64,000 nt of DNA from an uncultured Prevotellaceae bacterium (GCA_945865175.1 CAMBDA010000007.1:1-64000); one strand, 5' to 3'. Shown: positions 29,101 to 38,318, counted from the stretch's first letter. Program-made: numbers and translations. Notes: a model not told the origin generated them from the sequence alone.

Positions 29101-30658
29101 TGGCAGGATTGGTGACCTGTGCGAACTGCTGGCGGAAATAATTGAAGAACACCTGCGGACGGTCGCTCACCACGGCCAGGGGGGTGTCGTTGCCCATGGC
29201 AGCCACGGGTTCCGACCCGTTGACGCACATCGGCACAATGGTCTTCTCTATGTCCTCCTCGCCAAAGCCGAAGGTAACCAACTTGTCCTGATAGCGGTCC
29301 ACACTGTTCTGCACATGGCGTCCGCTCTTGAGGTTCTCCAGCTGTATGCGGTTGGCAGCCAGCCATTCCTTGTAGGGATGGGCCTTTGCCAACTGGCTCT
29401 TCAGCTCTCCGTCATAATATATCTTGCCCTCCTCAGTGTCGATGAGCAGGATTTTGCCCGGCTGCAGGCGGCCCTTCTGTGCAATCTCGTTGGGTTCGAA
29501 GTCCATCACGCCCACTTCGCTGGCCACCACCATCATGCCCTTGGTGGTGATGGTGTAGCGGCTGGGGCGCAGTCCGTTGCGGTCCAGCATACCACCGGCA
29601 TAGCGTCCGTCGCTGAAGAGCAGGGCCGCCGGTCCGTCCCATGGCTCCATCAGGATGGAATGGTATTCGTAGAAGGCCTTCAGGTCTTCGGAAATGGGGT
29701 TTTTCTCGTTGAAGCTCTCAGGCACCATCACCGCCATGGCCTGCGGGAGCGAGAGTCCGCTCATCACAAAGAACTCGAACACATTGTCCAGGCTGGCACT
29801 GTCGCTCATCCCCGGCTGTATGATGGGGCTTATCTCACGCACACTGCCCAGTGCGGGGCTGTCGAGCACACTCTCCCTTGCCTTCATCCAGGAGCGGTTG
29901 CCGCGGATGGTGTTGATTTCACCGTTGTGGGCCAGCAGGCGGAAGGGCTGCGCCAGCGACCATGTGGGGAAAGTGTTGGTACTGAAACGGCTGTGCACCA
30001 GTGCCAGTCCGCTGGTAAAATAGTTGTTGCTCAGGTCGGGGAAATAAGCCCTCACCTGCATGCTCGAGAGCATACCCTTATAGATGATGCTCTTGCTGCT
30101 GAGACTCACCACATAGAAGTCCGGATCGACCACGCGCTTCTCTATGCGCTTGCGGATGAGATAGAGGATGCGCTCCAGGATGGGGTACTTGTCGTCGCTT
30201 ACGCCCGTCACAAACACCTGCTTGATGTCGGGCTCCACACTGCGTGCGCTCTCTCCCAGACAGTCGGGATTGGTGGGCACATTGCGCAGGTGCATCAGGT
30301 TGAGCCCCTCGCGCTCTATCTCCTCAATCATGATGCTCAGTATCTCCTGCTGCCGGGCCGCATCCTTGGGCAAGAACACCAGTCCCGTACCGTAGTGTCC
30401 CTTCTCGGGCACGGGTATTCCCTGCAAGAGGATAAATTCATGCGGTATCTGCAGCATGATGCCGGCACCGTCGCCGGTTTTTCCGTCTGCGCCCTCAGCC
30501 CCTCTGTGCCGCATGTTCTCCAGCACCTTCAGCGCACTGTCCACCAGTTCGTGGCTCTTGTTTCCCCTGATGTTCACCACCATACCCACACCACAAGCGT
30601 CATGCTCGTTTTCGGGGTTGTATAGTCCCACCTGTTTTGATGTTCTTTTTACCTTCAT
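26156..30658 (-). CDS. gltB: Glutamate synthase large subunit
   Basis: A 1,500-residue enzyme making two glutamates from glutamine and 2-oxoglutarate. The short propeptide ends before Cys22 (EHDACGVGM), the N-terminal amidotransferase nucleophile. Other landmarks are the FMN/2-oxoglutarate barrel with ISPPPHHDIYSIEDLAQLI and SEGGTGASPAS, the 3Fe-4S cysteines in CVMMRKCNTNTCPVG, and the C-terminal beta-helix with GGRVVVLGETGRNFAAGMSGG. The start is ATG 30658; the upstream TTG at 30679 has no support. A long open frame exists on the opposite strand, which is a composition effect. Confidence 0.96.
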   Translation of the reverse strand: MKVKRTSKQVGLYNPENEHDACGVGMVVNIRGNKSHELVDSALKVLENMRHRGAEGADGKTGDGAGIMLQIPHEFILLQGIPVPEKGHYGTGLVFLPKDAARQQEILSIMIEEIEREGLNLMHLRNVPTNPDCLGESARSVEPDIKQVFVTGVSDDKYPILERILYLIRKRIEKRVVDPDFYVVSLSSKSIIYKGMLSSMQVRAYFPDLSNNYFTSGLALVHSRFSTNTFPTWSLAQPFRLLAHNGEINTIRGNRSWMKARESVLDSPALGSVREISPIIQPGMSDSASLDNVFEFFVMSGLSLPQAMAVMVPESFNEKNPISEDLKAFYEYHSILMEPWDGPAALLFSDGRYAGGMLDRNGLRPSRYTITTKGMMVVASEVGVMDFEPNEIAQKGRLQPGKILLIDTEEGKIYYDGELKSQLAKAHPYKEWLAANRIQLENLKSGRHVQNSVDRYQDKLVTFGFGEEDIEKTIVPMCVNGSEPVAAMGNDTPLAVVSDRPQVFFNYFRQQFAQVTNPAIDPIREELVMSLTEYIGSVGTGILTPDESNCKMVRLPHPVLNNTQLDILCNIRYKGFNTIKLPILFEIEKGESGLRSALEELCLKAAESVDAGINYIILSDRDIDDSHAAIPSLLAVSAVHHHLINAGKRVQTALIVESGEIREVMHAALLLGYGASAICPYMTFAVLDDLVKGGRVQENYETAEKNYIKAVCKGLFKIMSKMGISTIRSYRGAKIFESIGLSEALLRKYFGTEISTIGGVGLRHIAQDAISLHRMGMGSSQKSDFLPNNGQFNYRKDGIQHAWNPETISTLQLATRLGSYKKFKEFTSLVDNKEKPIFIRDLFDIRMASTPVPIDEVEPVESIVKHFVTGAMSFGAISIEAHEALALAMNKLGTRSNTGEGGEDNHRYHSTQDGISLGSKTKQIASGRFGVTAEYLVNAEEIQIKVAQGAKPGEGGQLPGFKVNEIIAKTRNSIPGISLISPPPHHDIYSIEDLAQLIFDLKNVNPTAAVSVKLVAESGVGTIAAGVAKANADLIVVSGSEGGTGASPASSMRFAGISPEIGLSETQQTLSLNGLRQQVRIQTDGQLKTGRDVITMALLGADEFSFGTLPLIVLGCVMMRKCNTNTCPVGVATQDERLRKKFRGHYTYVVNYFTFLAQEVREYLAQMGFRSLDEIIGRTDLLQAKPQPAGSKLAMLDFQRLLAPTSPEHRHWDHRAFTHVEGVKDFDILSDASKAIDTARETNLDYAIKNTDRAVGTMLSGVIAKKYGEQGLPDSTINIKFKGSAGQSFGAFLTRGVNLKLEGEANDYFGKGLSGGRISILPPVRSNAEFVAQDNIIAGNTGLYGATSGELYVNGRVGERFAVRNSGAIAVIEGAGDHCCEYMTGGRVVVLGETGRNFAAGMSGGVAYVWNKKGDFDYYCNMDMVELSLVEESSYRKELHELIRQHWLYTGSALARLMLDDWNHYVDQFIQVVPIEYKRVLQEEQIKKLQRKIADIARDY

Positions 30659-30707
30659 TTGTTCTCGCTGTTTTGTCAAATTGTTGTCAATTCATTTATT
30701 TTGGATG

Positions 30708-30715
30708 CAAAATTA
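30708..30715 (-). promoter_or_regulatory. -7 promoter element of gltB-gltD
   Basis: TAATTTTG on the minus strand, 50 bases upstream of the gltB ATG. It sits in the 304-base divergent region 30659-30962, which otherwise holds AT-rich sequence and the plus-strand promoter at 30878. Confidence 0.6.
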
Positions 30716-30877
30716 CAAAGAATTATTGAATTACATATACAAATGTAAGCAGAAATTATACATTTTATTCATTTTTCTGCATTTTGATGGATATTTATGT
30801 CATTTTGACATCAGAGACAATCGTACTGGCATTCAAAATTTAATATTCTTTAACTGCTGTATATGACAAAAACCTTA

Positions 30878-30885
30878 TACCTTTG
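30878..30885 (+). promoter_or_regulatory. -7 promoter element of the acidic-tailed protein gene
   Basis: TACCTTTG, 78 bases upstream of the ATG at 30963. Confidence 0.55.
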
Positions 30886-30962
30886 TGGCCGGTTAGAGAA
30901 GACTTGTGCAATAAGTACATTAATATATAGCGAGAAGTAAGATTTTGAAAAGATAAAACAAA

Positions 30963-31751
30963 ATGTCAAAACGCAACGTAACAATGGAGTCCATCCTGGA
31001 CATCAACAGCTCCAACATATGGACGCTCGACGAATTTCAGCTGGCCACACTTTGGGAACACACCAAGGCGCAGGAGAATTTTGCCAGCAGCGAGGAGAAA
31101 CTGCTCAACACCATCCGTCTGGCCTTCGAAGTGGTACACTACAACGCCAAGGACCCCCGTGAGGTGAAGAAGTACGAAGACGGAAAGTGGGCACTCGTCA
31201 CCCACTGCAAGGCAGGCAAGGGGAACATCGCCCTGCGCAAGAAGGTAATCCGCCGGCTGTCCGACCTCAGCTATGAGAACATCAAGCACATCTCGGCCGC
31301 CACCCTGCTGGAACTCATAGATCGCAACTTCGGAGGCGGATGGGATTCCATCTCGCTGGCCACCAAGGACATCATCGAAAGTGCATTCGACGTGAGCACC
31401 ACCCAGCTCCCCGCCAGCCGCATCCACGCCAAGGGGGGCACACTGGAGAGCAAGGTGGCACAGGGCTATGACGTGCTGGAGATAGCCAAGGGCACCTGGG
31501 TGGAGGCCATTTTTGCCAAGAAGAAGGAACTCCTGGAGAAGGTGCGGTTCAACATGGAAAAGACCGACAGCGAAGACGGCGAACGCGAGGACGACGAGGA
31601 GGAAGAACTGCCTGAGGAAACCGCCACTGAGGAGGAGGACGACGAAATCAACGAGAACGATGACACCTTCTACAGCAGCTTTGCTCCTGAAGCCGAAATC
31701 AAGGACGAGGAGGAGGAAGGCTTCAATGTGGAAGACGATAGTTCGCTATAA
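30963..31751 (+). CDS. Conserved-looking protein with acidic C-terminal tail, unknown function
   Basis: I do not recognise this 262-residue protein. Residues 1-195 look folded and mixed charged, with several helix-like stretches (LATLWEHTKAQENFASSEEK, RKKVIRRLSDLSYENI) and GTWVEAIFAKKKELLEKV before the tail. Residues about 198-262 are almost entirely Glu, Asp, Ser and Thr with runs such as DDEEEELPEE, a disordered acidic tail of a kind found in DNA- or RNA-mimic and chaperone-like proteins. There is no signal peptide or membrane span, so it is cytoplasmic. It has its own promoter and is followed after 32 bases by the symporter-glycosidase fusion gene, which may share its transcript. Confidence 0.6.
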   Translation: MSKRNVTMESILDINSSNIWTLDEFQLATLWEHTKAQENFASSEEKLLNTIRLAFEVVHYNAKDPREVKKYEDGKWALVTHCKAGKGNIALRKKVIRRLSDLSYENIKHISAATLLELIDRNFGGGWDSISLATKDIIESAFDVSTTQLPASRIHAKGGTLESKVAQGYDVLEIAKGTWVEAIFAKKKELLEKVRFNMEKTDSEDGEREDDEEEELPEETATEEEDDEINENDDTFYSSFAPEAEIKDEEEEGFNVEDDSSL

Positions 31752-31783
31752 CCCTTTATCCCATCTCTTATATAATCTGACAC

Positions 31784-34642
31784 ATGAGCGCCATCCATCT
31801 CATATTGATTGCAGCAGGGTATTTTGCCCTGCTGCTCTTGCTTTCGTTCGCCACACGGGGCCGGCACGACAACGAGGCCTTCTTCCGTGCCGGCCGCCAG
31901 TCGCCATGGTGGGCCGTAGCCTTCGGCATGATAGGTGCCAGCGTAAGCGGAGTCACCTTTGTGAGCGTCCCCGGCATGGTAACCGCCTCGGGCATGACCT
32001 ATCTGCAGATGTGCATGGGTTTTGTCTTCGGCTACCTGCTGGTGGCATTTGTCCTGCTTCCCGTCTATTACCGACTCGACCTCACCACCATCTACACCTA
32101 TCTCCACTACCGCTTCGGGCTCAGGGCCCATCTCACAGGCTCGGTGATGTTCTTCTTCAGCAAGCTCGTCGGGGCCAGCATCCGCCTGTTCCTTGTGGCC
32201 ACCATCCTGCAGCGCCTCATCTTCGACAGTCTGGGCATTCCCTTCTGGGCCAATACGGCCCTGCTACTCCTGCTGATGTGGTGCTACACCAAGGGGAGCG
32301 GCATACGCACCATCGTGTGGAGCGACTGCATGCAGACCCTCGTACTGCTCACGGCCCTCGTGCTCATCATCTGCCAACTGGCCTCTCAGATGGGGCTCCA
32401 TGTCCACGGCATGGCCCGCCTGATTGCACAAAGCCCCATGAGCCAGGTGTTTGAATGGGACGACCCTGCCAGCAAGAACTACTTCTGGAAACAGTTTCTC
32501 AGTGGCATCTTTGTGGTGGTGGTGATGACGGGACTCGATCAGGACTCCATGCAGAAGAACCTCACCTGCCGCACCCTGCGTCAGAGCCAGCTCAACATGT
32601 GCGTGAACGGACTGTGCTACCTGCCCGTGAACCTGCTGTTCCTGTGCCTGGGCATCCTGATGGCCACTTACAACGCCACCCTGCCCGCTCCCCTGCCTCA
32701 GGGTGACGCGCTCCTGCCCGCCCTCTGCGGCGGAGGCTATCTGGGGCAGGCGGCTCTGGTGTGCTTCACCCTGGGCATTGTGGCAGCCGCCTTCAGCAGC
32801 GCCGACAGTGCCATGGCCTCCCTCACCACATCGGTGTGCATGGACATCCTGCGCCGGCCCGCCGATGAGCGGCTGCGCAAGTTGGTGCATCCGCTGATTG
32901 CAGTGGCCTTCTTCGGCTTCATCCTAGTGGTGGAGGCATCGGGCAGCAACAGCGTCATCGACGCCGTCTACACCGCCTGCGGCTACACCTACGGCCCGCT
33001 TCTGGGTCTGTTTGCCTTCGGCCTCACCACCCGCCTCATGCCGCGTCCCGCATACATTCCCTTCATCTGCATGGCCTCTCCCCTCCTCTGTTTCGGCCTG
33101 CAGTACGTTGCCACCACACATTGGCAATACCGCTTCGGATACGAGCTGCTGATGGTCAACGGACTGCTCACCTACACGGGCCTGTGGCTGGCTTCGCTCC
33201 GCCAGGGGGCACAGACCAGAACGCTTGTGCTGGCCGCAGCCGTGGCATGCGCAGGTGCCCTGCCTGCCCGAGCCGGCCGCTCGTCGTTCACCCCCACTGA
33301 CCATGGCCAGGCTCTTGTCAATCCAGACATGGGATGGACCATGCATTTCTATTCCAACCTGCTCCAGAACTACGGCTCCCGGCTGTCCCCCCACGATGTG
33401 CTGGACGATTTTCCCGGCCTCAGCACCGTGTATCTGCGTCTGCCGTGGTCGTTTGTCCAGCCCCAGGAGGATATCTTCTGCTGGGAGACGGTCGACACAC
33501 CGGCAGGCCGATGGATACAGGCAGGCAAGAAGGTAGCACTCCGCATCACAGCCACGGAGAACTGGATGCAACAGGCCACTCCGCAGTGGGTGTTCGATGC
33601 AGGCGCCCGATACTACGAGGTGAACGGCTACAAGGAGCCCGAATATGACGACTCCGTGTTTCTGGACAAGCTGGACCGCTTCCTTGCCGCCATGGCACGC
33701 CGCTACGACAACAACCCCAATGTGGCATTCATCGACATCGGGCACTTCGGCATGTGGGGCGAAGGGCATACGGTGCTCACCACACCCGTGCATGGCAAGC
33801 AATGGGGGCTGGACACCCAGAAGCGCATCATCGACCTCTACTGCAAGCATTTCGCCCACACCCAGCTCGTCATCTCCGACGACTTTGCCGGCCATGACGC
33901 ACCCGTTGTCCATTCTCCCGTCATCGACTATGCCCTATCCAAGGGCGTGAGCCTGCGCGACGACAGCATTCTGGTGCAGCCGGCTCCCCGCCACTGGTAC
34001 CACAGCCAGATGGCACAGCTCTTCTGGCCCACTATGCCCGTAGTGCTCGAGCATGAGCACCTGGGGTCATCTGTCGACCGCGGCGCCTGGAACCAGGAAC
34101 TGCTCCTGCAGTCGGTAGAGGAATATCACGCCAGCTACATGTCCATCCACTGGTGGCCCCGCGAAGAGCTTTCCGCCAACCGCGACATCATCGACCGCAT
34201 TAACCGCCGTATGGGTTACCGCCTACAGGCAGCATGCCTCCAGTGGCCCGACACCATCCGCAAGGGCGAGCCCTTTGTCATCCACAGCGAATGGCGCAAT
34301 GCGGGAGTAGCCCCTTGCTATGTCGGAGGATATCCCTGCTTCACCATCAAGGACAACGAAGGAGGCATCGTGTCCATGCTGGTAGACGAGCAGCTCAACG
34401 TGGGCTCCCTGCCCGTAGGCAAGCCCGGGCAGGCCTCCTTCGTCCCCCTCGATTCCCGTTTCGTGGTGGCTCAGGTCTTTGCCGACTCTTTCGGATCCTT
34501 CAGCCGATCCTGCCCCACGGGTGTCTTCAACATCTACTTTTCCATCGGGCAGGCCGACGGCACACCGCTCATCGCCCTCCCGTACGACCAGGACGACGGC
34601 CACAAGCGCTATCTGATGGGCACCGTCACCCTCACGGATTAG
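31784..34642 (+). CDS. Sodium:solute symporter fused to a periplasmic glycosidase-like domain
   Basis: The single 952-codon frame holds two proteins' worth of sequence. Residues 1-470 are a sodium:solute symporter: about 13 hydrophobic spans, GASVSGVTFVSVPG near residue 50 and the sodium-site motif FSSADSAMASLTTS near residue 340. Residues 474-497 (RTLVLAAAVACAGALPARA) look exactly like a signal peptide without its own start, here likely a last span that puts the rest in the periplasm. Residues 500-952 resemble DUF4832/clan A glycosidase-like barrels: NPDMGW, IGHFGMWGEGHT (about 657, possible acid) and VVLEHEHLG (about 755, possible nucleophile), then a C-terminal beta domain. Coupled hydrolysis and uptake of one sugar is inferred. 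No frameshift or stop lies at the join. Confidence 0.75.
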   Translation: MSAIHLILIAAGYFALLLLLSFATRGRHDNEAFFRAGRQSPWWAVAFGMIGASVSGVTFVSVPGMVTASGMTYLQMCMGFVFGYLLVAFVLLPVYYRLDLTTIYTYLHYRFGLRAHLTGSVMFFFSKLVGASIRLFLVATILQRLIFDSLGIPFWANTALLLLLMWCYTKGSGIRTIVWSDCMQTLVLLTALVLIICQLASQMGLHVHGMARLIAQSPMSQVFEWDDPASKNYFWKQFLSGIFVVVVMTGLDQDSMQKNLTCRTLRQSQLNMCVNGLCYLPVNLLFLCLGILMATYNATLPAPLPQGDALLPALCGGGYLGQAALVCFTLGIVAAAFSSADSAMASLTTSVCMDILRRPADERLRKLVHPLIAVAFFGFILVVEASGSNSVIDAVYTACGYTYGPLLGLFAFGLTTRLMPRPAYIPFICMASPLLCFGLQYVATTHWQYRFGYELLMVNGLLTYTGLWLASLRQGAQTRTLVLAAAVACAGALPARAGRSSFTPTDHGQALVNPDMGWTMHFYSNLLQNYGSRLSPHDVLDDFPGLSTVYLRLPWSFVQPQEDIFCWETVDTPAGRWIQAGKKVALRITATENWMQQATPQWVFDAGARYYEVNGYKEPEYDDSVFLDKLDRFLAAMARRYDNNPNVAFIDIGHFGMWGEGHTVLTTPVHGKQWGLDTQKRIIDLYCKHFAHTQLVISDDFAGHDAPVVHSPVIDYALSKGVSLRDDSILVQPAPRHWYHSQMAQLFWPTMPVVLEHEHLGSSVDRGAWNQELLLQSVEEYHASYMSIHWWPREELSANRDIIDRINRRMGYRLQAACLQWPDTIRKGEPFVIHSEWRNAGVAPCYVGGYPCFTIKDNEGGIVSMLVDEQLNVGSLPVGKPGQASFVPLDSRFVVAQVFADSFGSFSRSCPTGVFNIYFSIGQADGTPLIALPYDQDDGHKRYLMGTVTLTD

Positions 34643-34694
34643 GCCTTACTCATGCCTCCGTGCGTGAAACAGCCAGAACCCCGAGGGGATGATT

Positions 34695-36971
34695 TCAGTT
34701 CCCCGCCACGGGGGTGAGCTTGGCAAAACGGAGGAACAGCCTCTTGGAGCCTGCATTGTCAAACACCACCACGGCCTTTGCATCTATGCCGTGCCCCTCC
34801 AGTTCCTTCACCGTACCCAGCCCAAAGCGGTCGTGCTGGACACGCATGCCCGGAACAAGGGAAGACGGTGAAGCCAGGGAGCCAGAAGACGAGGCGGCGG
34901 AGACCGTAGGTTTGGGCAAAGGACGCAAAGAGGAGAAAGAGGGGCGGGGCAAAGGTACGCATTCCACAGGTGGCACTCTGGGCGTGAACGAGGCACTCTG
35001 CCTCTCGACAGATGATCCGCCAAAGGAATCGGCATCCAAATACTGCGGCGCTATCTCGCGGATGAAACGACTGGGCTGGAAGAATTCGGTCTTGCCATAA
35101 CGGAAACGGGTGCGCGATGAGGTGAGCATCAGGAACGAACGGGCACGCGTCATGGCCACATACATCAGCCGACGCTCCTCCTCCACCTGCCAGTTCTCTA
35201 TTGACATCTCGCCCGGGAAGAGGCCCTCCTCAAGCCCGGCCACAATCACAGCCTCAAACTCCAGGCCTTTGGCCGAGTGGATGGTCATCAGGGTCACTTT
35301 GTCCTCGCTGGCAGAATCGTCGGTATCGATATCCGCAAGGAAGCTCACCTCCTGGAGATAATTCCTCAGCAGGAATCCCCTACCCTCCTCACGTGCTGTA
35401 TCCACAAACGCTCCGATGGAATCCATTAGTTCCTGCAGGTTCTCCTGACGTGAGAGAGCCTCAGGGTCGTTGGAGGAGAATATGTCGGAACGCATAGTAC
35501 TGTCTTCCAATACCTTTCGGGCCAGCGAGAAGCAGTCCATCGTCTCCACCTGCTCATGGATGGAGAGAATCAACTGCCTGAACGCATCCAGGCGGACTGC
35601 CGCAGCCCTGGTGACACCGGCTTCGGACAAGTGGGAAAGGGTTTCGAAGGCACTCACATCATGGGAAGAAGCATACTGGAGGACACGCTGCAATGTGGTG
35701 GCACCAATGCCACGCGCAGGATAGTTGACCACACGCTTGAAGGCCTCCTCGTCGTTGGGATTGAGCGCCAGCCGAAGGTAGGAGATGAGGTCCTTCACCT
35801 CCTTGCGTTGGAAGAAGGACAAGCCGCCGAATATGCGGTAGGGAATATTCCCCTTTCGCAAGGCCTCCTCCAGGGCACGGCTCTGCGCATTGGTACGGTA
35901 AAGGATGGCTATCTGATTATGGAGCAAATGATTGTCGCGCACCAGATGCTGCACATGCCGGCGTATGAGGTTGGCCTCATCTATATCGCTGTAAGTGAGG
36001 TGGTAGCGTATACGCTCGCCCTGTTGGCCCATGCTGTATACCTGCTTGGGTATGCGATGGGTATTGTGGCTGATAAGGCTGTTGGCAGCATCCACTATCA
36101 CCTGTGTACTGCGGTAGTTCTGTTCCAGTTTGAAAAGCTGGGCATCGGGGTACTGTGTCTGGAATGCCAGGATATTATCAATGTTGGCTCCGCGGAAGCT
36201 ATAGATGCTCTGTGCATCATCTCCCACCACACACACGCGATTGTGACGGCTGACAAGCATGCGCACAATCTGGTGCTGGGCGTAATTGGTGTCCTGGTAT
36301 TCGTCTACCAGCAGGTAGCGGAAACGGGTGGCATATTTCTCGGCCACCTCCGGATGCTGAGAAAAAAGCACCCATGTGTACGCCAGTATGTCATCAAAAT
36401 CCATGGCCTGGGCTCCCAGCAGTCGACGGTTGTAGGCCGCGTAGATGTCGACCACACGAGGAACCATGGCACGGTCGTCCTCATACCGGAAGGTGCTGTT
36501 GGCCGGATAATCTGCCGGCTGCACCAACGCATTCTTGGCTCTGCTGATGCGGCTACACACCAGAGAAGGCCTGTAAGTCTTCTCGTCAAGCCCCATCTCC
36601 TTGATGAGCGTGCGCACAAGGTTCTTGCTGTCGGCTGCATCATAGATGGTGAAGTCGGAGCGATAGCCGATAGCGGCGCACTCCATCCGCAGGATACGAC
36701 AGAAGATGCTGTGGAAGGTGCCCATCCACAGTTGGGAGGCCCGCTCATGACCCACCTGCAGGGCTATGCGCTCCTGCATCTCGCGGGCAGCCTTGTTGGT
36801 AAACGTGAGCGCCATGATTTGCCAGGGCTCATATCCCTGCTCCATCAGCCAGGCAATCTTGTAGGTGAGCACGCGGGTCTTCCCGCTACCCGCACCTGCT
36901 ATCACCAGCATGGGGGCATCGCAGAAGAGAACAGCCCTGCGCTGGCTGTCGTTTAGAGTAGACAGTTCCAT
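34695..36971 (-). CDS. UvrD/PcrA-type ATP-dependent DNA helicase
   Basis: A 758-residue superfamily 1A 3'-5' helicase. Motifs in order: AGAGSGKT (Walker A), ALTFTNKAA (Ia), GTFHSI, LLVDEYQDTN (Walker B), VVGDDAQSIYSFRGA (III), EQNYRS (IV), TIHSAKGLEFEAV (V) and RLMYVAMTRA (VI). A Ser/Pro-rich linker (about 650-700) leads to the C-terminal Tudor-like domain MRVQHDRFGLGTV that contacts RNA polymerase in PcrA. The start is ATG 36971 rather than the TTG at 36974. It is the last gene of the long minus-strand run, 24 bases after the membrane protein gene. Confidence 0.92.
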   Translation of the reverse strand: MELSTLNDSQRRAVLFCDAPMLVIAGAGSGKTRVLTYKIAWLMEQGYEPWQIMALTFTNKAAREMQERIALQVGHERASQLWMGTFHSIFCRILRMECAAIGYRSDFTIYDAADSKNLVRTLIKEMGLDEKTYRPSLVCSRISRAKNALVQPADYPANSTFRYEDDRAMVPRVVDIYAAYNRRLLGAQAMDFDDILAYTWVLFSQHPEVAEKYATRFRYLLVDEYQDTNYAQHQIVRMLVSRHNRVCVVGDDAQSIYSFRGANIDNILAFQTQYPDAQLFKLEQNYRSTQVIVDAANSLISHNTHRIPKQVYSMGQQGERIRYHLTYSDIDEANLIRRHVQHLVRDNHLLHNQIAILYRTNAQSRALEEALRKGNIPYRIFGGLSFFQRKEVKDLISYLRLALNPNDEEAFKRVVNYPARGIGATTLQRVLQYASSHDVSAFETLSHLSEAGVTRAAAVRLDAFRQLILSIHEQVETMDCFSLARKVLEDSTMRSDIFSSNDPEALSRQENLQELMDSIGAFVDTAREEGRGFLLRNYLQEVSFLADIDTDDSASEDKVTLMTIHSAKGLEFEAVIVAGLEEGLFPGEMSIENWQVEEERRLMYVAMTRARSFLMLTSSRTRFRYGKTEFFQPSRFIREIAPQYLDADSFGGSSVERQSASFTPRVPPVECVPLPRPSFSSLRPLPKPTVSAASSSGSLASPSSLVPGMRVQHDRFGLGTVKELEGHGIDAKAVVVFDNAGSKRLFLRFAKLTPVAGN

Positions 36972-36995
36972 CAATATGAATGTTTATCATTTGGT

Positions 36996-37574
36996 TCAAC
37001 AAAACATGTAATCCAGACACACGGCACAATAGGAGACCATGGCCAGCATGGCCAGACACAAAGGGTGGTCGGTGAGGCCCGCACACAACAACTCTACCAG
37101 TTGCCGCACACTACCCACCATACGGATGAGAAGGGCATGGAGCAGTCCCAGCAGCACCACGAAGCAGAGTGTGACCGAAGGCAGGCCGCACAGCAACGGA
37201 CTGCCCGCCACCGTCCCCGTGATACTGAGCAAGGGCGAATGGATGCCCCACACGGCCATACCGATAAGCAACACATACAACGCCGACAACATGAGGGTCA
37301 CGGTCAGGGCGAACCTGGAGATGGCAGGGGCAGCATGAAAGGCCCACACCCTGTGCCATATCGACCACGCCATCACCAGCATCACCCCCATATGGAGATG
37401 CTGGCCAAAGGTGAGCGAGGAAGCATGCTGGAACAGCCACCTGAGCCCCTCGGGCGAGAGCATCGACCGCACGGGCAGACCCAGCGACCACAGCAGCCAC
37501 GACAAAGGCGGAAGCATCACAGAGAACACCAGCAGCGCTATCATGGCCACATCGGCCAGGTGTCTAATCTTCAT
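36996..37574 (-). CDS. Five-span integral membrane protein, unknown
   Basis: The 192 residues contain about five hydrophobic spans (near 10-32, 55-75, 85-110, 125-150 and 170-190) separated by short loops. The opening RHLADVAMIALLVFSVMLPPLSWL and the MLSPEGLRWLF loop resemble the N-terminal part of AbgT-type p-aminobenzoyl-glutamate transporters, which are about 500 residues; similar short proteins are common in Bacteroidales. Transport is unproven. It overlaps the response-regulator gene by 11 bases and precedes the helicase gene by 24, so it is translated from the same transcript. Confidence 0.6.
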   Translation of the reverse strand: MKIRHLADVAMIALLVFSVMLPPLSWLLWSLGLPVRSMLSPEGLRWLFQHASSLTFGQHLHMGVMLVMAWSIWHRVWAFHAAPAISRFALTVTLMLSALYVLLIGMAVWGIHSPLLSITGTVAGSPLLCGLPSVTLCFVVLLGLLHALLIRMVGSVRQLVELLCAGLTDHPLCLAMLAMVSYCAVCLDYMFC

Positions 37575-38286
37575 CGGGTTCCAGATGATTGAGGTCGATG
37601 ATGTTCAGCTGGAGGGCACGCGTCACCAGGCGGGTGGCATTGATGCCCGTGCGTTCCCGCTCGGGGAAAAGACGGCTCACAAGGTCGGCCTGACGCTTTT
37701 CCAGGCTCTTTGTGCCAAAAGGCATGTTACGCAGGCCGGCAATCATCTCCTTGGTGTAGCCCAAGGCCAGATGACGCAGGAAACGCTCGTCATACTCGTC
37801 TATGTCGTACTCGATAAGCGCATCCGACTGCTGGCTCTCGCCCTGTACCAACTGCTTGAAGCGCGCAATCACACGCTCCAGAAAAGGTTCGTTGAACACC
37901 AAGTGGCGGCCATCCATCACCAGCTGCACATCATTGCGCTGCAACAGATTGCCAGTCTTCAGAATAATGCCGTCAGCACCTGCATTGAGCACCTCCACCC
38001 ACAGGCGTTCGTTGAGTATCTCGCCCGTGAAGATGAGTATTTTGAGCGCAGCATATCTGGAACGCAGCTGTCGGCATATTTCCACTCCGATGGTGGTGCT
38101 TCCTCCCAGTCCCAAGTCAAGCAGTACCAGGTCGGGCACCTCCACACGCATCAGTTTCCAGAATTCACTCTCGTTCTGGGCTGTTCCTATCACCTGTGCC
38201 TCAGGAATGTCGGTACGCAAAATCTGCTCGGTGCCCTTGAGTTCAAGTTTGACATCCTCCACGATGATTACTTTGAATGGTTCCAT
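37564..38286 (-). CDS. Response regulator with LuxR-like C-terminal domain
   Basis: The receiver domain has VIIVEDVKLELKG at its N terminus, the phosphoacceptor in LVLLDLGLGG (about residue 56), IFTGE (Thr) and GIILKTG (Lys). The C-terminal region, DERFLRHLALGYTKEMIA followed by LVSRLFPERERTGINATRLVTRAL, reads as a NarL/LuxR-type helix-turn-helix. I chose ATG 38286, immediately before the first receiver strand; an in-frame ATG at 38310 is eight bases after the kinase stop and would add eight residues. It is the partner of the kinase encoded directly upstream. Confidence 0.85.
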   Translation of the reverse strand: MEPFKVIIVEDVKLELKGTEQILRTDIPEAQVIGTAQNESEFWKLMRVEVPDLVLLDLGLGGSTTIGVEICRQLRSRYAALKILIFTGEILNERLWVEVLNAGADGIILKTGNLLQRNDVQLVMDGRHLVFNEPFLERVIARFKQLVQGESQQSDALIEYDIDEYDERFLRHLALGYTKEMIAGLRNMPFGTKSLEKRQADLVSRLFPERERTGINATRLVTRALQLNIIDLNHLEPDED

Positions 38287-38318
38287 ACAATATTTATATA
38301 TCTGTTTCATTTTTTACA

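Noticed and set aside
26147-30625. 1,492-codon open frame antisense to gltB
   Set aside because: It mirrors gltB codon by codon in GC-rich sequence and its translation is low-complexity His/Ala/Val/Leu without any domain; gltB is unmistakable on the other strand.
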